A program made the position numbers and the translations under genes. This document shows, piece by piece, positions 8,808-18,593 of a stretch of DNA of 64,000 nucleotides. This DNA is from Haloterrigena salifodinae (GTDB lineage: Archaea > Halobacteriota > Halobacteria > Halobacteriales > Natrialbaceae), in the NCBI RefSeq assembly GCF_003977755.1, contig NZ_RQWN01000006.1, forward strand, positions 62,001-126,000, in the 5' to 3' direction. Numbering within the stretch: position 1 is the stretch's first letter; every line of letters begins with the position of its first letter. The notes beneath the pieces are model-generated. The model saw nothing but the letters and a program-made list of their open reading frames with translations. It was not told the DNA's origin and made no database searches.

Positions 8808-10319
8808 TTACACCAGATCGAACGTCCACCGCTGGTTCGCGCCGCCGTTCCACGACCACTGGATGACGTCGGCGCCGTCGTCGGTCGACGCGCCGTCGAC
8901 CTCGGCGACCTTTCCGCTGTTCGCGTTCTCGATGCGGTAGGTGCCGTCGCCGTTGTCGATAATGTGCCAGTCCTGGGTCGCGTTCCCGGTGTCGGCGTAC
9001 TGCTGGACGGTCGCCCCGTCGCTCGTGTCGGCGCCGGCTACTTCCATGAGCTTGCCGCTGTTGACGTTTCGAAGGTGGAACGTCTCGTGGTCGTCCGTCT
9101 CGACCACGTCCCACTGCTGACAGGCGTGGCCGGTATCGACGTACTGCTGGACGTTATCGCCGTCGCTCGTCCCGGCGCCGGCGACCTCGAGGCGCTTGCC
9201 GCTGTTGACGTTCGTGATCGCGTAGGTTCCTTCGCTGATTCCGATACCGCTGGTGACGTTGCCGCAGTCGTAGTAGCCGGTGCTCGGCATCGGGCTCTGC
9301 GTGCTCGGTGTCCCGTCGCAGGCGACGACCGGCCAGCCGTTCTCCCACTGGATTCGATCGATCATCATGGTTCGTGTCTCCCGGTCCGCCGTGGCCTCGA
9401 CGTGGTAGAGCATCCACCAGTCGCCGTTCTCGTCCCGAATCGCGGTGTTGTGACCCGGACCGGTGAACTCGTCCGTTCCGTTGAGGACCGACACGCCGCT
9501 TCGGTGCTCGTTCAGGTCGCGCAGGTCGGTCCCGTTCTGGTTGTAGTAGGGACCGAAGAACGACTCGGAGCGGCCCACTTCGACCTCGTAGGTACTGTCG
9601 TACCCCTCACAGCAGTGGCCGGTCGAGTAGAACAGGTAGTAGTAGCCGTTCTCCTCGATGACCATCGGACCTTCGCGGTTGTCACCGGCCAGATGGAACG
9701 TCGTCCCCGGGACGTAATCCATCCCGTCGTTCGTGAGTTCGACGCCGTAGAACCCGTAGAAACTCCCCCAGACGATGTAGGGGGTTCCGTCGACGACGCG
9801 GAACTCCGAATCGATGCAGTTGGTCATCCCGAGATCTTCGGCCCTGAACACCGGTCCGTGGTCCTCGAACGGGCCGTCCGGCGTGTCCGAGGTCGCGACG
9901 CCGATCCCGGGGTTGTTCTGACTCCCCCACGTCGAGTAGGAGTAGTAGAGGTAGTACTGGCCGTTGTAGTAGTTGATGTCGGGCGCCCAGACCCCCGCGT
10001 CCGGATCGTCCCGCCAGTCGGGGTAGCTGTCGAACGCCGAATCGATGTACGTCCAGTTCACTAGGTCGTCCGAAGTCGCTATCGGAACGATGTCCTCGGG
10101 CGTCTCGGTCCCGTACGCATAGTAGGTGCCGTCGCCGGCCTGAATGACGGTCACGTCGCCGAACCCGACTGGCCCGACCGGATTGTGGTAATGAGTCGAA
10201 CTCTCGTCGGCGACCGTCGTCCCGCTCGTCGCGACGACGCCCGCGCCGAGCGCACCGGCGCCGATCGTCTTCAACACGTTTCGTCGATTCAATCCTGCGT
10301 GATCATGACTATCAACCAT
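8808..10319 (-). CDS. Exported GH43 arabinanase with C-terminal ricin-type (CBM13) domain
   Basis: Predicted extracellular endo- or exo-acting arabinan hydrolase, 503 residues. A Tat signal (LNRRNVLKTIGAGAL) starts the protein. The five-bladed GH43 propeller covers about residues 42-340; the likely catalytic residues are Asp55 (GFGDVTVI), Asp170 (CIDSEF) and Glu216 (REGPM). Residues about 360-503 form a ricin-like beta-trefoil with three QxW-type repeats (CQQWDV, TQDWHI, NQRWTF), expected to bind polysaccharide. It is convergent with xacA and divergent from an exported GH51. A TATA-like TTATTATAG lies about 30 bases upstream. GH43 includes xylosidases and arabinosidases; arabinan is favoured by the GH51, GH93-like and GH127 neighbours. 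Confidence 0.85.
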   Translation of the reverse strand: MVDSHDHAGLNRRNVLKTIGAGALGAGVVATSGTTVADESSTHYHNPVGPVGFGDVTVIQAGDGTYYAYGTETPEDIVPIATSDDLVNWTYIDSAFDSYPDWRDDPDAGVWAPDINYYNGQYYLYYSYSTWGSQNNPGIGVATSDTPDGPFEDHGPVFRAEDLGMTNCIDSEFRVVDGTPYIVWGSFYGFYGVELTNDGMDYVPGTTFHLAGDNREGPMVIEENGYYYLFYSTGHCCEGYDSTYEVEVGRSESFFGPYYNQNGTDLRDLNEHRSGVSVLNGTDEFTGPGHNTAIRDENGDWWMLYHVEATADRETRTMMIDRIQWENGWPVVACDGTPSTQSPMPSTGYYDCGNVTSGIGISEGTYAITNVNSGKRLEVAGAGTSDGDNVQQYVDTGHACQQWDVVETDDHETFHLRNVNSGKLMEVAGADTSDGATVQQYADTGNATQDWHIIDNGDGTYRIENANSGKVAEVDGASTDDGADVIQWSWNGGANQRWTFDLV

Positions 10320-10815
10320 GCGGGACTAGGTATCCGAACCTATCTATAATAATTTTTTTCTCATAGCATAGACAAGAAGAACTGACGAGAGATCCGACGG
10401 TTCGCCGTCGAAATCCGCAGACCTCGCGGCGATCTGCGGCCGTCTTCAGTCGGTCGACGTCGGCCGGGCCGATGGCGACGTTCTACTCTCCGTCGAGAAG
10501 CACTCTCGAATTCAGAACGGCTAATTTCGCCTCACAGTCGATTAGACGATCGTAGAGGGCGTATTTTGTTCGATCGATTGCGATCGCCGCGACACGGGTA
10601 TGGAGAGAACAGCGTTTGATAGAACGAACCGATTTCACTACTCGGCTCGAATATCTCAAGCATACGCTGACTGTTCAGAATACGTATGGTAGTCATTGGA
10701 ACACGCAGCCGGCAGGGGTGTACAATCGATGGAAACCGACGATGGAGACGTGTATCTTTGATAATGTTTCTTCCGGTAATACCTAAAACATATACTTTCG
10801 AAGAATACTTAATGA
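10320..10815. other. Divergent promoter region between GH43 and GH51 genes
   Basis: About 500 bases without a supported gene. The left end holds the GH43 TATA box (near 10345, - strand), the right end the GH51 TATA box (CATATACT near 10790). The middle is AT-richer than the flanks. GAGAAC occurs at 10605 and TAGAAC at 10620, but their 15-base spacing does not match the 20-21 base motif seen elsewhere. Confidence 0.5.
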
Positions 10816-13269
10816 ATGGCAATGGAGAATGTTTTCATGGTTCGTGGTAACAACCACAGATCCGCTGGCAGTCGTACCGACGCCGATGACAGTAGCGGGA
10901 TCGTCTCCCGTCGACGCTTCCTGACGCTCCAGTCGATGATCGTGGCCGGTGCCGCGACCGGAACGGCGGCGGCCGATTCCCACACCAAGTCCGGCGAGGG
11001 AATTCAGAACACCGTCTCGCTGGATCTTTCGGAACGAACCGAAGAAACGGTTTCCGACCAGTTGTTCGGCCGGCTCTGCGAGCACTACGAGTCGGGGACG
11101 ATCTACCCCGGCGTTTACTCCGAGCACGTCAAGAACAACTCGTTCTATCCCAGAACGTGGTCGGAAGACGATCACTTCGGCCCGAAGACGCGCTTCGATC
11201 CCGACTCGATCGCCCGCCACGAGAACGTCCCGTTCCCGTGGGAACCCATCGACGGCTCCGGCGTCTCCTTCGAGCAGCCCGAGGGCGGCGTCGCCGCCGT
11301 CGATACGACGAATTACCAGCGGATTTCCCTCGAGGATGCCCGCGGGGGAATCTCACAGAAGATCGTCCTCCCGGACTTCCGCACGCTGGGCTACGATCTC
11401 TCCGTCTCGGTGCGCGGTGACGGTCTCGAGTCGGTCACCGCCGCCATCACGACGCTTGACGGCGAAACTCTCGCGACCGCCGACGTCGACGTCACCGACG
11501 ACTGGACCCGCCACGAACTCGCGCTCGAACTGAGCGAGGCCAGCGGCGATCAGTACGTCGCCGGCTCGGTCGCGAACGTCGACACTCCCTACGGGGAGTA
11601 CGTCCTCGAGTTCACCGCCGAGGGGAGCGGCCGCGTCGATCTCGACTGGATCATGCTCGCGGCCGACGACGCGATCAACGGCAAGTTCAACCCGTCGACC
11701 GTCGAGTTGATGCGCGAGCAGAACGCGACCTGGTTGAAGTGGCCCGGCGGGAACTTCACGAGCCAGTACAACTGGCGCGACGGTATCGGCCCGCTCGAGG
11801 AACGGCCAATGCGGTTCAATCACGCGTGGGGTGGCGTCGATCCGAACTACTTCGGCATCGACGAGTACCTCGAGCTGTGTGAGATCGCAGATCTCACGCC
11901 GCGACTGACCGTCGGCTGGTGGGATAATCCGGGCGAATGGGCCTCCGAGAGACAGATCCTCCCCGAGGACGCCGCCGACTGGGTCGAGTACTGTAACGGG
12001 TCGGCGGGGACGGAGATGGGCGCGCTGCGCGCCGAGAACGGTCACCCGGAGCCGTACGACGTCGAACACTGGGAGGTCGGTAACGAGGTGTGGGGGCCGT
12101 GGCAGCGCGGCCACACGGCCGATCCCTCGGAGTACGCGAGCGGCTCCGAGGAGCGGATCGGGTTCAACGAGTACTACGACGCGATGATGGCGACCGACGA
12201 CTCGATCACGATCCTCGCGGACGGGATGGATCCGGGCTACGACGAAGCGGAGACGCCGGATCCCGACGAGTGGAACAGCACGCTGTTCGAGGAGTCGGGC
12301 GACCGCCTCGACGGACTGGACCTGCACCGCTACAACTGGGGCATCGAGGACCAGGACGCGAGGGACGCGTGGTTTGACGAGAACGACGCGGACGCCATCG
12401 ACTACAACGAGGTACTGGTCATGTTCCCGACGCAGTTCGGGGCGTTGATGGACGACCTCAGCGCCGAAGCCGCCGACGCGGGGATCGAGGACTTCCGGAT
12501 CAACGTCGGCGAGTACGGACTCTTCCCGTCGGTCGACGAGGGCGATCCGTACCCCGGCCCGGAGACGATGCCGGGAGGCTCCTATATCGCGGGCATGCTC
12601 AACTCGTTCATCCGGCAAAGCGAGACGGTCGTCGAGGCGTCCCAGACGTGGGTGCCCGTGCGCATGTTCCCGCCGGAGTTCACCGATGCGCCGTCGGATC
12701 CGAACCCGCTGGCGCCGGCGGGATCGGTGTTCGGCCTCTACTCGGCAGTGTTCGAAACCAACGCCGAGTGGCACGCGATCGAGACCGAGATCGACGGCGA
12801 CGGCCGGGACATTCCCGACACCGGCCCGCGCATCGACCCCATGGCGGACGTCCCCTACGTCGACGCCGCCGCCATGCAGAACAAGCGGGGCAAGGAGTTG
12901 TGCGTCTTCCTCACGAATCGGAACCTCCGGGAGCGCGGCAAGGTCACGATCGAGCTCCCCGAGAAATACGCCGGTAAGTCCGTGGCGATCACGCGCCACC
13001 GGGCGACCGCGTCCGAGCGACCGCTGCCACACGAGTTCCAGGAGTCGTGGGAAGAACCGGACGTCTACGAAGTGGTCCAGTCCATCGAACGCGTCGACCG
13101 CGACGGCTCCCTCACGCTCGAGGTCGAGCCCGCGTCGGTCGTCCGACTCCTCGTCGACAACGACCACGGCCGTCCCGCGACGTTCGGCAACGACGGCGTG
13201 TGGTCTGGCCTCAACGGCAGCGACGATGACCGCCATCGGCCGGGCGAGGGAGTGGACTGCGGTCGATAG
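10816..13269 (+). CDS. Exported GH51-type alpha-L-arabinofuranosidase
   Basis: Predicted extracellular arabinofuranosidase, 817 residues. A Tat signal (SRRRFLTLQSMIVAGAA) is followed by an N-terminal GH51-type segment, an inserted carbohydrate-binding-like beta region (about residues 130-280), the TIM barrel and the C-terminal beta domain. The acid/base is Glu424 in VGNEVWG and the likely nucleophile Glu566 in NVGEYG. The ATG at 10816 lies about 26 bases after a TATA-like box, so it is probably leaderless. It is divergent from the GH43 gene, forming an exported pair that could strip and cut arabinan outside the cell. Two cytosolic GH51 paralogues are at 44199 and 55130. Confidence 0.83.
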   Translation: MAMENVFMVRGNNHRSAGSRTDADDSSGIVSRRRFLTLQSMIVAGAATGTAAADSHTKSGEGIQNTVSLDLSERTEETVSDQLFGRLCEHYESGTIYPGVYSEHVKNNSFYPRTWSEDDHFGPKTRFDPDSIARHENVPFPWEPIDGSGVSFEQPEGGVAAVDTTNYQRISLEDARGGISQKIVLPDFRTLGYDLSVSVRGDGLESVTAAITTLDGETLATADVDVTDDWTRHELALELSEASGDQYVAGSVANVDTPYGEYVLEFTAEGSGRVDLDWIMLAADDAINGKFNPSTVELMREQNATWLKWPGGNFTSQYNWRDGIGPLEERPMRFNHAWGGVDPNYFGIDEYLELCEIADLTPRLTVGWWDNPGEWASERQILPEDAADWVEYCNGSAGTEMGALRAENGHPEPYDVEHWEVGNEVWGPWQRGHTADPSEYASGSEERIGFNEYYDAMMATDDSITILADGMDPGYDEAETPDPDEWNSTLFEESGDRLDGLDLHRYNWGIEDQDARDAWFDENDADAIDYNEVLVMFPTQFGALMDDLSAEAADAGIEDFRINVGEYGLFPSVDEGDPYPGPETMPGGSYIAGMLNSFIRQSETVVEASQTWVPVRMFPPEFTDAPSDPNPLAPAGSVFGLYSAVFETNAEWHAIETEIDGDGRDIPDTGPRIDPMADVPYVDAAAMQNKRGKELCVFLTNRNLRERGKVTIELPEKYAGKSVAITRHRATASERPLPHEFQESWEEPDVYEVVQSIERVDRDGSLTLEVEPASVVRLLVDNDHGRPATFGNDGVWSGLNGSDDDRHRPGEGVDCGR

Positions 13270-13409
13270 CTGTTCGACGCGTACGACTGGTCTCGAGGCC
13301 GAAAGTCACACGACGGGTGAACGCCGACCGTCTCAGCGGCTGACGAGTACTGGGACATCACTCCCCGAAGAATCGCTCCAACGAATCGAGTACGGACGCT
13401 ACGAACCGA

Positions 13410-14237
13410 TTACAGGATCTGGTAGCCGCCATCTACGTACAGGAGATGGCCGGTGACGTAGCTAGCCTCGTCGGAGGCGAGGAACAGGTACGACCCCGCG
13501 AGGTCTTCGGGAGTCCCCATGTGGCCCATCGGAATCTCGGGATCGATCCCCTGGGCGTTGAGATCCGGGAGGTCGGCGTCGTTGAGGATGAACCCGTCGC
13601 CGAGCTCCCGGTCGAAATCGGGGTTGCCGGCGCCGAACGTCGTTTCGATGATCCCCGGGGCGACGGCGTTGACCCGGATGTCGTGGCGGGCGAGCTCGAG
13701 CGCTGCAACGCGGGTGAGCATCATGACCGCGCCCTTCGAGGCGTCGTACATCGAGTGGCCGACCTGTGCGTACTCGGAGCTGATCGAGGCCGTGTTCACG
13801 ATCGAGCCCGGCTCCTCCCGTTCGAGCATGTCTCGAGCCGCCGCCCGACAGCCGGCGAAGACGCCGCGGACGTTGATCGCGAACACCTGATCGAACGCGT
13901 CGGCGTCGGTTTCGATGAGCGACGCCTCGCGGTAGATGCCGGCGTTGTTGACCATCACGTCGACGCCGCCGAACTCCCTGGCGGCCTCGACGACCGCGCC
14001 GACGTCCTCCGGATCGGAGACGTCGGTCTCGACGAACTCGGCTCGGCCGCCGTTGTCCTCGACGAGTTCGTGGGTCGGCGCCGACTCGCCGTCCTCCTTC
14101 GGTTCTTCGCGGATGTCTGCGACGATCACCGTCGCGCCGGCCTCGCCGAATCGGCGAGCGACTTCGCGGCCGATACCGGACGTTCCGCCGGTCACGATCA
14201 CGGTCTCGTCGGAGAAGTCGTACGTGATTTTTCCCAT
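13410..14237 (-). CDS. Classical short-chain dehydrogenase/reductase
   Basis: Predicted NAD(P)-dependent oxidoreductase, 275 residues. It has the full set of SDR motifs: GGTSGIG cofactor loop, NNAG, a Ser in NTASIS and YDASK for catalysis. A conserved Asp after strand 2 (ADIRE) suggests a preference for NAD. It stands between exported GH51 and a GH93-like gene, so it may oxidise a released sugar such as L-arabinose; that is inference. Haloferax L-arabinose dehydrogenase (XacB) belongs to the extended SDR group, which this protein does not. Confidence 0.75.
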   Translation of the reverse strand: MGKITYDFSDETVIVTGGTSGIGREVARRFGEAGATVIVADIREEPKEDGESAPTHELVEDNGGRAEFVETDVSDPEDVGAVVEAAREFGGVDVMVNNAGIYREASLIETDADAFDQVFAINVRGVFAGCRAAARDMLEREEPGSIVNTASISSEYAQVGHSMYDASKGAVMMLTRVAALELARHDIRVNAVAPGIIETTFGAGNPDFDRELGDGFILNDADLPDLNAQGIDPEIPMGHMGTPEDLAGSYLFLASDEASYVTGHLLYVDGGYQIL

Positions 14238-14441
14238 ACCCTATGCTGTCGTTACCAGTCACTTAATTATTACTTCGACCGATCGAGGGCTCCCGGACTC
14301 GAGTCCCGATCGTCGATAGCTGTCGTCGATATCACTCGAATTTATGTAATCGGAGGCGAATGTAGACGTCGTGAGTCAACCGAGTAAACGGATCGGAACC
14401 GATCCGGCAGTACCGACTGCGAGGGGACGGGTGGGATCCAG

Positions 14442-15599
14442 ATGACGATCGACGGGAACCGAACCGGGAACGCGCTCTACACGCCGCCGCCGGACGCTCC
14501 TGGCGTCGGTGCGATGTACCCTCGCGTCGTTCGCTTGGACTGCGACGACGCCGAGGGCGAGACGCTGCTCGCGACCTTCGAGCAGTACGGGACCGGCGAC
14601 GACGAGTCGGAGCAGCCGTACTTCCCGCTCTACCGCAGCGAAGACGGCGGTCGAACGTGGTCGCGGTTCTCCGAGATCCGTGACACGCAGAACGGGTGGG
14701 GGCTCCGGTTCCAGCCGACGCTGTTCGAACTCCCCGAGTCGATCGGGCCCTGGTCGGCGGGGACGATACTGGCCGCGGGGAACGCCATCCCGGAGGACCG
14801 ATCGCGGACGAAAATCGACGTCTACGCGAGCGAGGACGGCGGCCGGAACTGGTCATACGTGAGCACGGTCGCGACGGGCGGGAAAGCCGTCCCGCGGGTC
14901 GGCGCGACGCCGGTCTGGGAGCCCGAGTTCGCGATTGACGCCGACGGGGACCTCGTCTGCTACTTCGCCGACGAACGACACCGCGAGGAGGGATACAACC
15001 AACTCGTCGGCCACCGGGTCTCCGGCGACGGCGGCCAAACGTGGGGCGAGGAGACGTTCGACGCGGCGATACCCGACGGCGAGCAGCGCCCGGGCATGCC
15101 CGTCGTGACGAAACTCCCCGACAGCCGCTACGCGATGGTCTTCGAGATCGTCGGGCCGAAATACGAGGGCGGGATCTTCATCAAGACGTCGCCGGACGGC
15201 CGCGACTGGGGCGATCCGGCCGATATCGGCTTCCCGGTGCAGACAGAAGAGGGGTACCAGCTCACGAACGGTCCCTACATCACGTGGACGCCCGCCGGCA
15301 GCGACGAGGAGACCGTGCTCGTCTCGGGGAAGACCCTGCGCGATTCGGACGGGAACCAGGCTCCCGGAAGCGGCCGGACGCTCCTCGCAACGACCGATTT
15401 CTCTGAATTCGACTCGTGGGAGGCTGTGTCCGCGCCGCTCCAGTTCGAGGACGCGATCGACGTCGGCCACGAGACAGTCGGGTGGACGACGCCGTTACTG
15501 CCGTCGCCGGACGGTGACCGGCTCCTGCAGCTGACCTCGACGTCTGTCGAGGGTGAACGCTGCGAGATCAGCTACGCCGCCGAGTCGCTCGAGTTCTGA
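14442..15599 (+). CDS. Cytosolic GH93-like exo-arabinanase / BNR-repeat sialidase-fold protein
   Basis: Predicted six-bladed beta-propeller protein of 385 residues with repeated Asp-box motifs (SEDGGRTWS, SEDGGRNWS, SGDGGQTWG). The overall pattern, including TPVWEPEF and DGDLVCYFADER, fits the sialidase-fold exo-1,5-alpha-L-arabinanase family GH93 better than true sialidases. It has no signal peptide, so it should act on imported arabino-oligosaccharides. A close paralogue with an export signal is at 24715-26046. It lies divergent from the SDR and convergent with the GH2 gene. The fold is clear; the activity is inferred. Confidence 0.65.
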   Translation: MTIDGNRTGNALYTPPPDAPGVGAMYPRVVRLDCDDAEGETLLATFEQYGTGDDESEQPYFPLYRSEDGGRTWSRFSEIRDTQNGWGLRFQPTLFELPESIGPWSAGTILAAGNAIPEDRSRTKIDVYASEDGGRNWSYVSTVATGGKAVPRVGATPVWEPEFAIDADGDLVCYFADERHREEGYNQLVGHRVSGDGGQTWGEETFDAAIPDGEQRPGMPVVTKLPDSRYAMVFEIVGPKYEGGIFIKTSPDGRDWGDPADIGFPVQTEEGYQLTNGPYITWTPAGSDEETVLVSGKTLRDSDGNQAPGSGRTLLATTDFSEFDSWEAVSAPLQFEDAIDVGHETVGWTTPLLPSPDGDRLLQLTSTSVEGERCEISYAAESLEF

Positions 15600-15638
15600 C
15601 GCTCGAGCGTTCGGTTAGAACGGAAACAGGGGGCGGAC

Positions 15639-18314
15639 TCAGCTGCACTCCTCAGACGCGAGGTTCTCGAATAGTGCGGCGAGGGCCGCCGTCCCGACGG
15701 GCTGTGCTCCGTACGCGTCCGTGATCCGGAACGTGAACGCGCCGACGCGGCCGTCACCGACCTCGCGAACGGCGATCGCCGCCGATCGGTTCGCGATCCA
15801 GCCTTCGACGTAGCCGATCGACACGTCCCCCGCCGAGACGTCGGCGACCACGTCGTAGGGGTAGAGCCCGTCCAGTTCCCAGCCGGGGACGGTACCCACG
15901 TACTCGGCGAGGGTCTCGTCGGCGCAGTAGAACAGCGACGCCACGAGGTTCCAGCTCTCGTCTTCCGGCAAACTGCGGTACTCGAAGAACTCCTCGTCCG
16001 CCATATGGCCGCTCTCGTCGGGGATGAGTACGGCGGTACCGCCGCTTTCGACGTACGCTCGAACGGCGGCATCGGGACGGACCACCAGCGACACGTCGAC
16101 GGTCTCGTCGAGGCTCGAGACGACCTCGAAGCCGGTTTCGGCTAGACCGTCAGCGAGTCCCTCGGCGTCGGTGTACACCGTCGTCTCGCCGTCGACGCTG
16201 GAATCGGGGTCAGGAACGACGGTAATCGGTTCCCCGTTCGTCGGCGCGCTCGGCAGCGAGACCGTCAGTTCGTCCTCGTGGACGCCGTCGACGGACGGGA
16301 CGTCGACCGTAATCGCGTTTTCGACGCGTTCGACGCCGAACCCGTCGAGTGCCACGTCGACCGTGCCCGATGCTCCGAAGACAGACCACTCGAGCGAACC
16401 CTCGACGGCGTCGGTGGTGTCGTTGCTGACGACCACGTCGGCGGTCAGCCTCCCGCCCGACGAGACGGCGTGAGCGTCCGGCTCGACGCTGACGAGGACC
16501 GCGTCGTTTATCCGAGCGAAATCGTCGTGGAACGCCTTCTCCTCGCGGCGGTAGTCCAGGACCCCGTTGAACTCCCATTCGATGTCGGAGAACTCGGTGA
16601 GCACGTATCCGGCGACGTCCTCGCGGGTGCGCATCCGTTCGATGACGTCCTTGATCGAACGGAACTCGCGGCGCTGCCACGCCTCGGCCATCGCCGACCA
16701 GTCCTCGAAGGCGTCCGAGAGGGCCGACTCCTCGAACCGGTCGGACGCTCCCGCGGGACGCTTGATCGGGTCGTCGAAGAACTCGTAGTCGAGCCACGGC
16801 GGTTCGCCGCCGTAGTACTCCTCGATCGCGGGCAGATCGCACATCCCCCACGTCCCGAACTCGGAGACGATTCGGGGCGCATCCGCCGGATCGGTCTCCG
16901 TCGCGCCGTAGTTGGCCGCCGGATCGGACGCCATCGACTCGAGGTCGTCTTCCCACGCGGCCGCGCGGTCCGGGCTGACGAAGTACCGGTGGTAGTCGTT
17001 CACGTCGGTCGCCACGTGGGCCCAACCGGAGTTGTCGCAGATGAGCCGCGTGGGATCTCGTTTCCGGGTCGATTCGTAGAGCTCTGCGAGGTACCGCTGT
17101 TTCGCTTCGTCCACCCACAACGACGTCTCGTCGTCGAGTCCTTGGGGGTTTCCGATCCCCCATTCCTCGTTGTACAGACTCCAGATGATCACGCTGGGGC
17201 GGTTGTAATCCCGGTCGATCATGCCCTTGATCTGCTCGCGGACCTCCCGCCTCGAGCGATCGGTGTGAACCGTCGGATTCGCGGGCTCCTCCCAGACGAG
17301 GATCCCGAGCCGGTCCGCGAGTTCCAGAAAGTCGGGGTGGGCCGGCTTGATGTGCTTTCGAAGCAGGTTGAACCCGAGGTCCTTCGCCGTGCGGATCTCG
17401 GCTTCGAACACGTCGTTGTCGAACGGTCGGTAGAGCGTCTCCGGGTAATACCCCTGGTCGAGCGCCCCCCGCACGGAGAGCGGGTCGCCGTTGAGGTACA
17501 GGCGACCGTCGCAGGACTCGACGCTCCGCATGCCGAAGTAGTCCTCGTCCCGATCGACAACTGCGCCGTCGTGGGACAATTCCACGACGATATCGTACAG
17601 CACCGGCGTCTCAGGCGTCCAGTACTCGGGGTCGTCGATGGCCAGCACTGCGGTTCCCGAACCCGCGTCTACGTCGACGTCCGATTTCGCGACTACCGCT
17701 TCATCTCGTTCGATCGTCACGGCGGCGGTCAGGCCGTCCGCGCCCTCGGGCGCCGCCTCGAGATCGATCCGTACCGTGTCGTCCTCGAGATTCGGCGTCG
17801 CGCGAACGTCGGTGACGCGCCGCGTCGGGACGGTCGCCACCGCCACGTCCTGCCAGATCCCGCTGACGCGCTGGTACCACGGCGCGCCCTGCTTGCCGTG
17901 GGGGAGCTCGCTGATATCTTCGGGATCGGTCACCGCGACGACGACCGCGTCCTCACCGTCGGTCACCGCCTCCGTGATATCCAGCTCGAAGGGCAGATAG
18001 CCGCCACGGTGCTCCCCGACTCGCTCGCCGTTTACCCATACCGTCGCCTCGTAGTCGACGGCGCCGAATCGGAGGATCGTGCGGTCGCCGTCGGATCGCG
18101 GGAGGGCAGTGTACCGGCGGTACCACGCGGACCCGGTGTACTCGCGGTACTCGTCGTGCTCTTGCCAGCTGTGGGGAACGTCGACGGTGCAGCGCCGATC
18201 GGGCCAGGTCGCGTCCGGAGCGTCCCAGCCAGCGGCGCGTCCGTTGGACGCCGGGTCGGTGACGAACTCCCACAGCCCGTTTAGCGTTCTCGTTTCTCGG
18301 TAACTAGCTGTCAT
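15639..18314 (-). CDS. GH2 beta-galactosidase-type glycoside hydrolase
   Basis: Predicted cytosolic GH2 enzyme, 891 residues. Order of parts: sugar-binding jelly roll (about 1-175, with VDVPHSW and VWVNGERVG), immunoglobulin-like domain (to about 275), and TIM barrel with acid/base near Glu382 (SLYNEEWG) and nucleophile near Glu483 (VSEFGTWG). The last 270 residues add another beta domain and a Rossmann-like segment (VRAYVESGGTAVLIP), not part of the minimal enzyme. No signal peptide is present. In an arabinan and pectin setting beta-galactosidase or alpha-L-arabinopyranosidase activity is plausible; glucuronidase or mannosidase cannot be excluded. Confidence 0.78.
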   Translation of the reverse strand: MTASYRETRTLNGLWEFVTDPASNGRAAGWDAPDATWPDRRCTVDVPHSWQEHDEYREYTGSAWYRRYTALPRSDGDRTILRFGAVDYEATVWVNGERVGEHRGGYLPFELDITEAVTDGEDAVVVAVTDPEDISELPHGKQGAPWYQRVSGIWQDVAVATVPTRRVTDVRATPNLEDDTVRIDLEAAPEGADGLTAAVTIERDEAVVAKSDVDVDAGSGTAVLAIDDPEYWTPETPVLYDIVVELSHDGAVVDRDEDYFGMRSVESCDGRLYLNGDPLSVRGALDQGYYPETLYRPFDNDVFEAEIRTAKDLGFNLLRKHIKPAHPDFLELADRLGILVWEEPANPTVHTDRSRREVREQIKGMIDRDYNRPSVIIWSLYNEEWGIGNPQGLDDETSLWVDEAKQRYLAELYESTRKRDPTRLICDNSGWAHVATDVNDYHRYFVSPDRAAAWEDDLESMASDPAANYGATETDPADAPRIVSEFGTWGMCDLPAIEEYYGGEPPWLDYEFFDDPIKRPAGASDRFEESALSDAFEDWSAMAEAWQRREFRSIKDVIERMRTREDVAGYVLTEFSDIEWEFNGVLDYRREEKAFHDDFARINDAVLVSVEPDAHAVSSGGRLTADVVVSNDTTDAVEGSLEWSVFGASGTVDVALDGFGVERVENAITVDVPSVDGVHEDELTVSLPSAPTNGEPITVVPDPDSSVDGETTVYTDAEGLADGLAETGFEVVSSLDETVDVSLVVRPDAAVRAYVESGGTAVLIPDESGHMADEEFFEYRSLPEDESWNLVASLFYCADETLAEYVGTVPGWELDGLYPYDVVADVSAGDVSIGYVEGWIANRSAAIAVREVGDGRVGAFTFRITDAYGAQPVGTAALAALFENLASEECS

Positions 18315-18593
18315 CGGTGGTCTGCGTCCGTACTATCGAACCGGCTGCGGGTGGTTGTCCAACGTTCGGGCGTCCGGTTCGTCCATCGGGAAGATAGCGT
18401 GTCACAATCTAACATTCACGATCATCGTTTGCGCCACGGTCCCATATATCTCTTCCTCCGCCGTCCGTACTGAGAAGCCGCGGTCTCGCGATCGGACTAG
18501 GCACAGAATACGTTCTCGAGGCCGATTGGTTGGCTACAACTCGAACGAGCCGTATCCACAACGATTTATTGGCCGCCCCTCGTTGCGAGGGAT

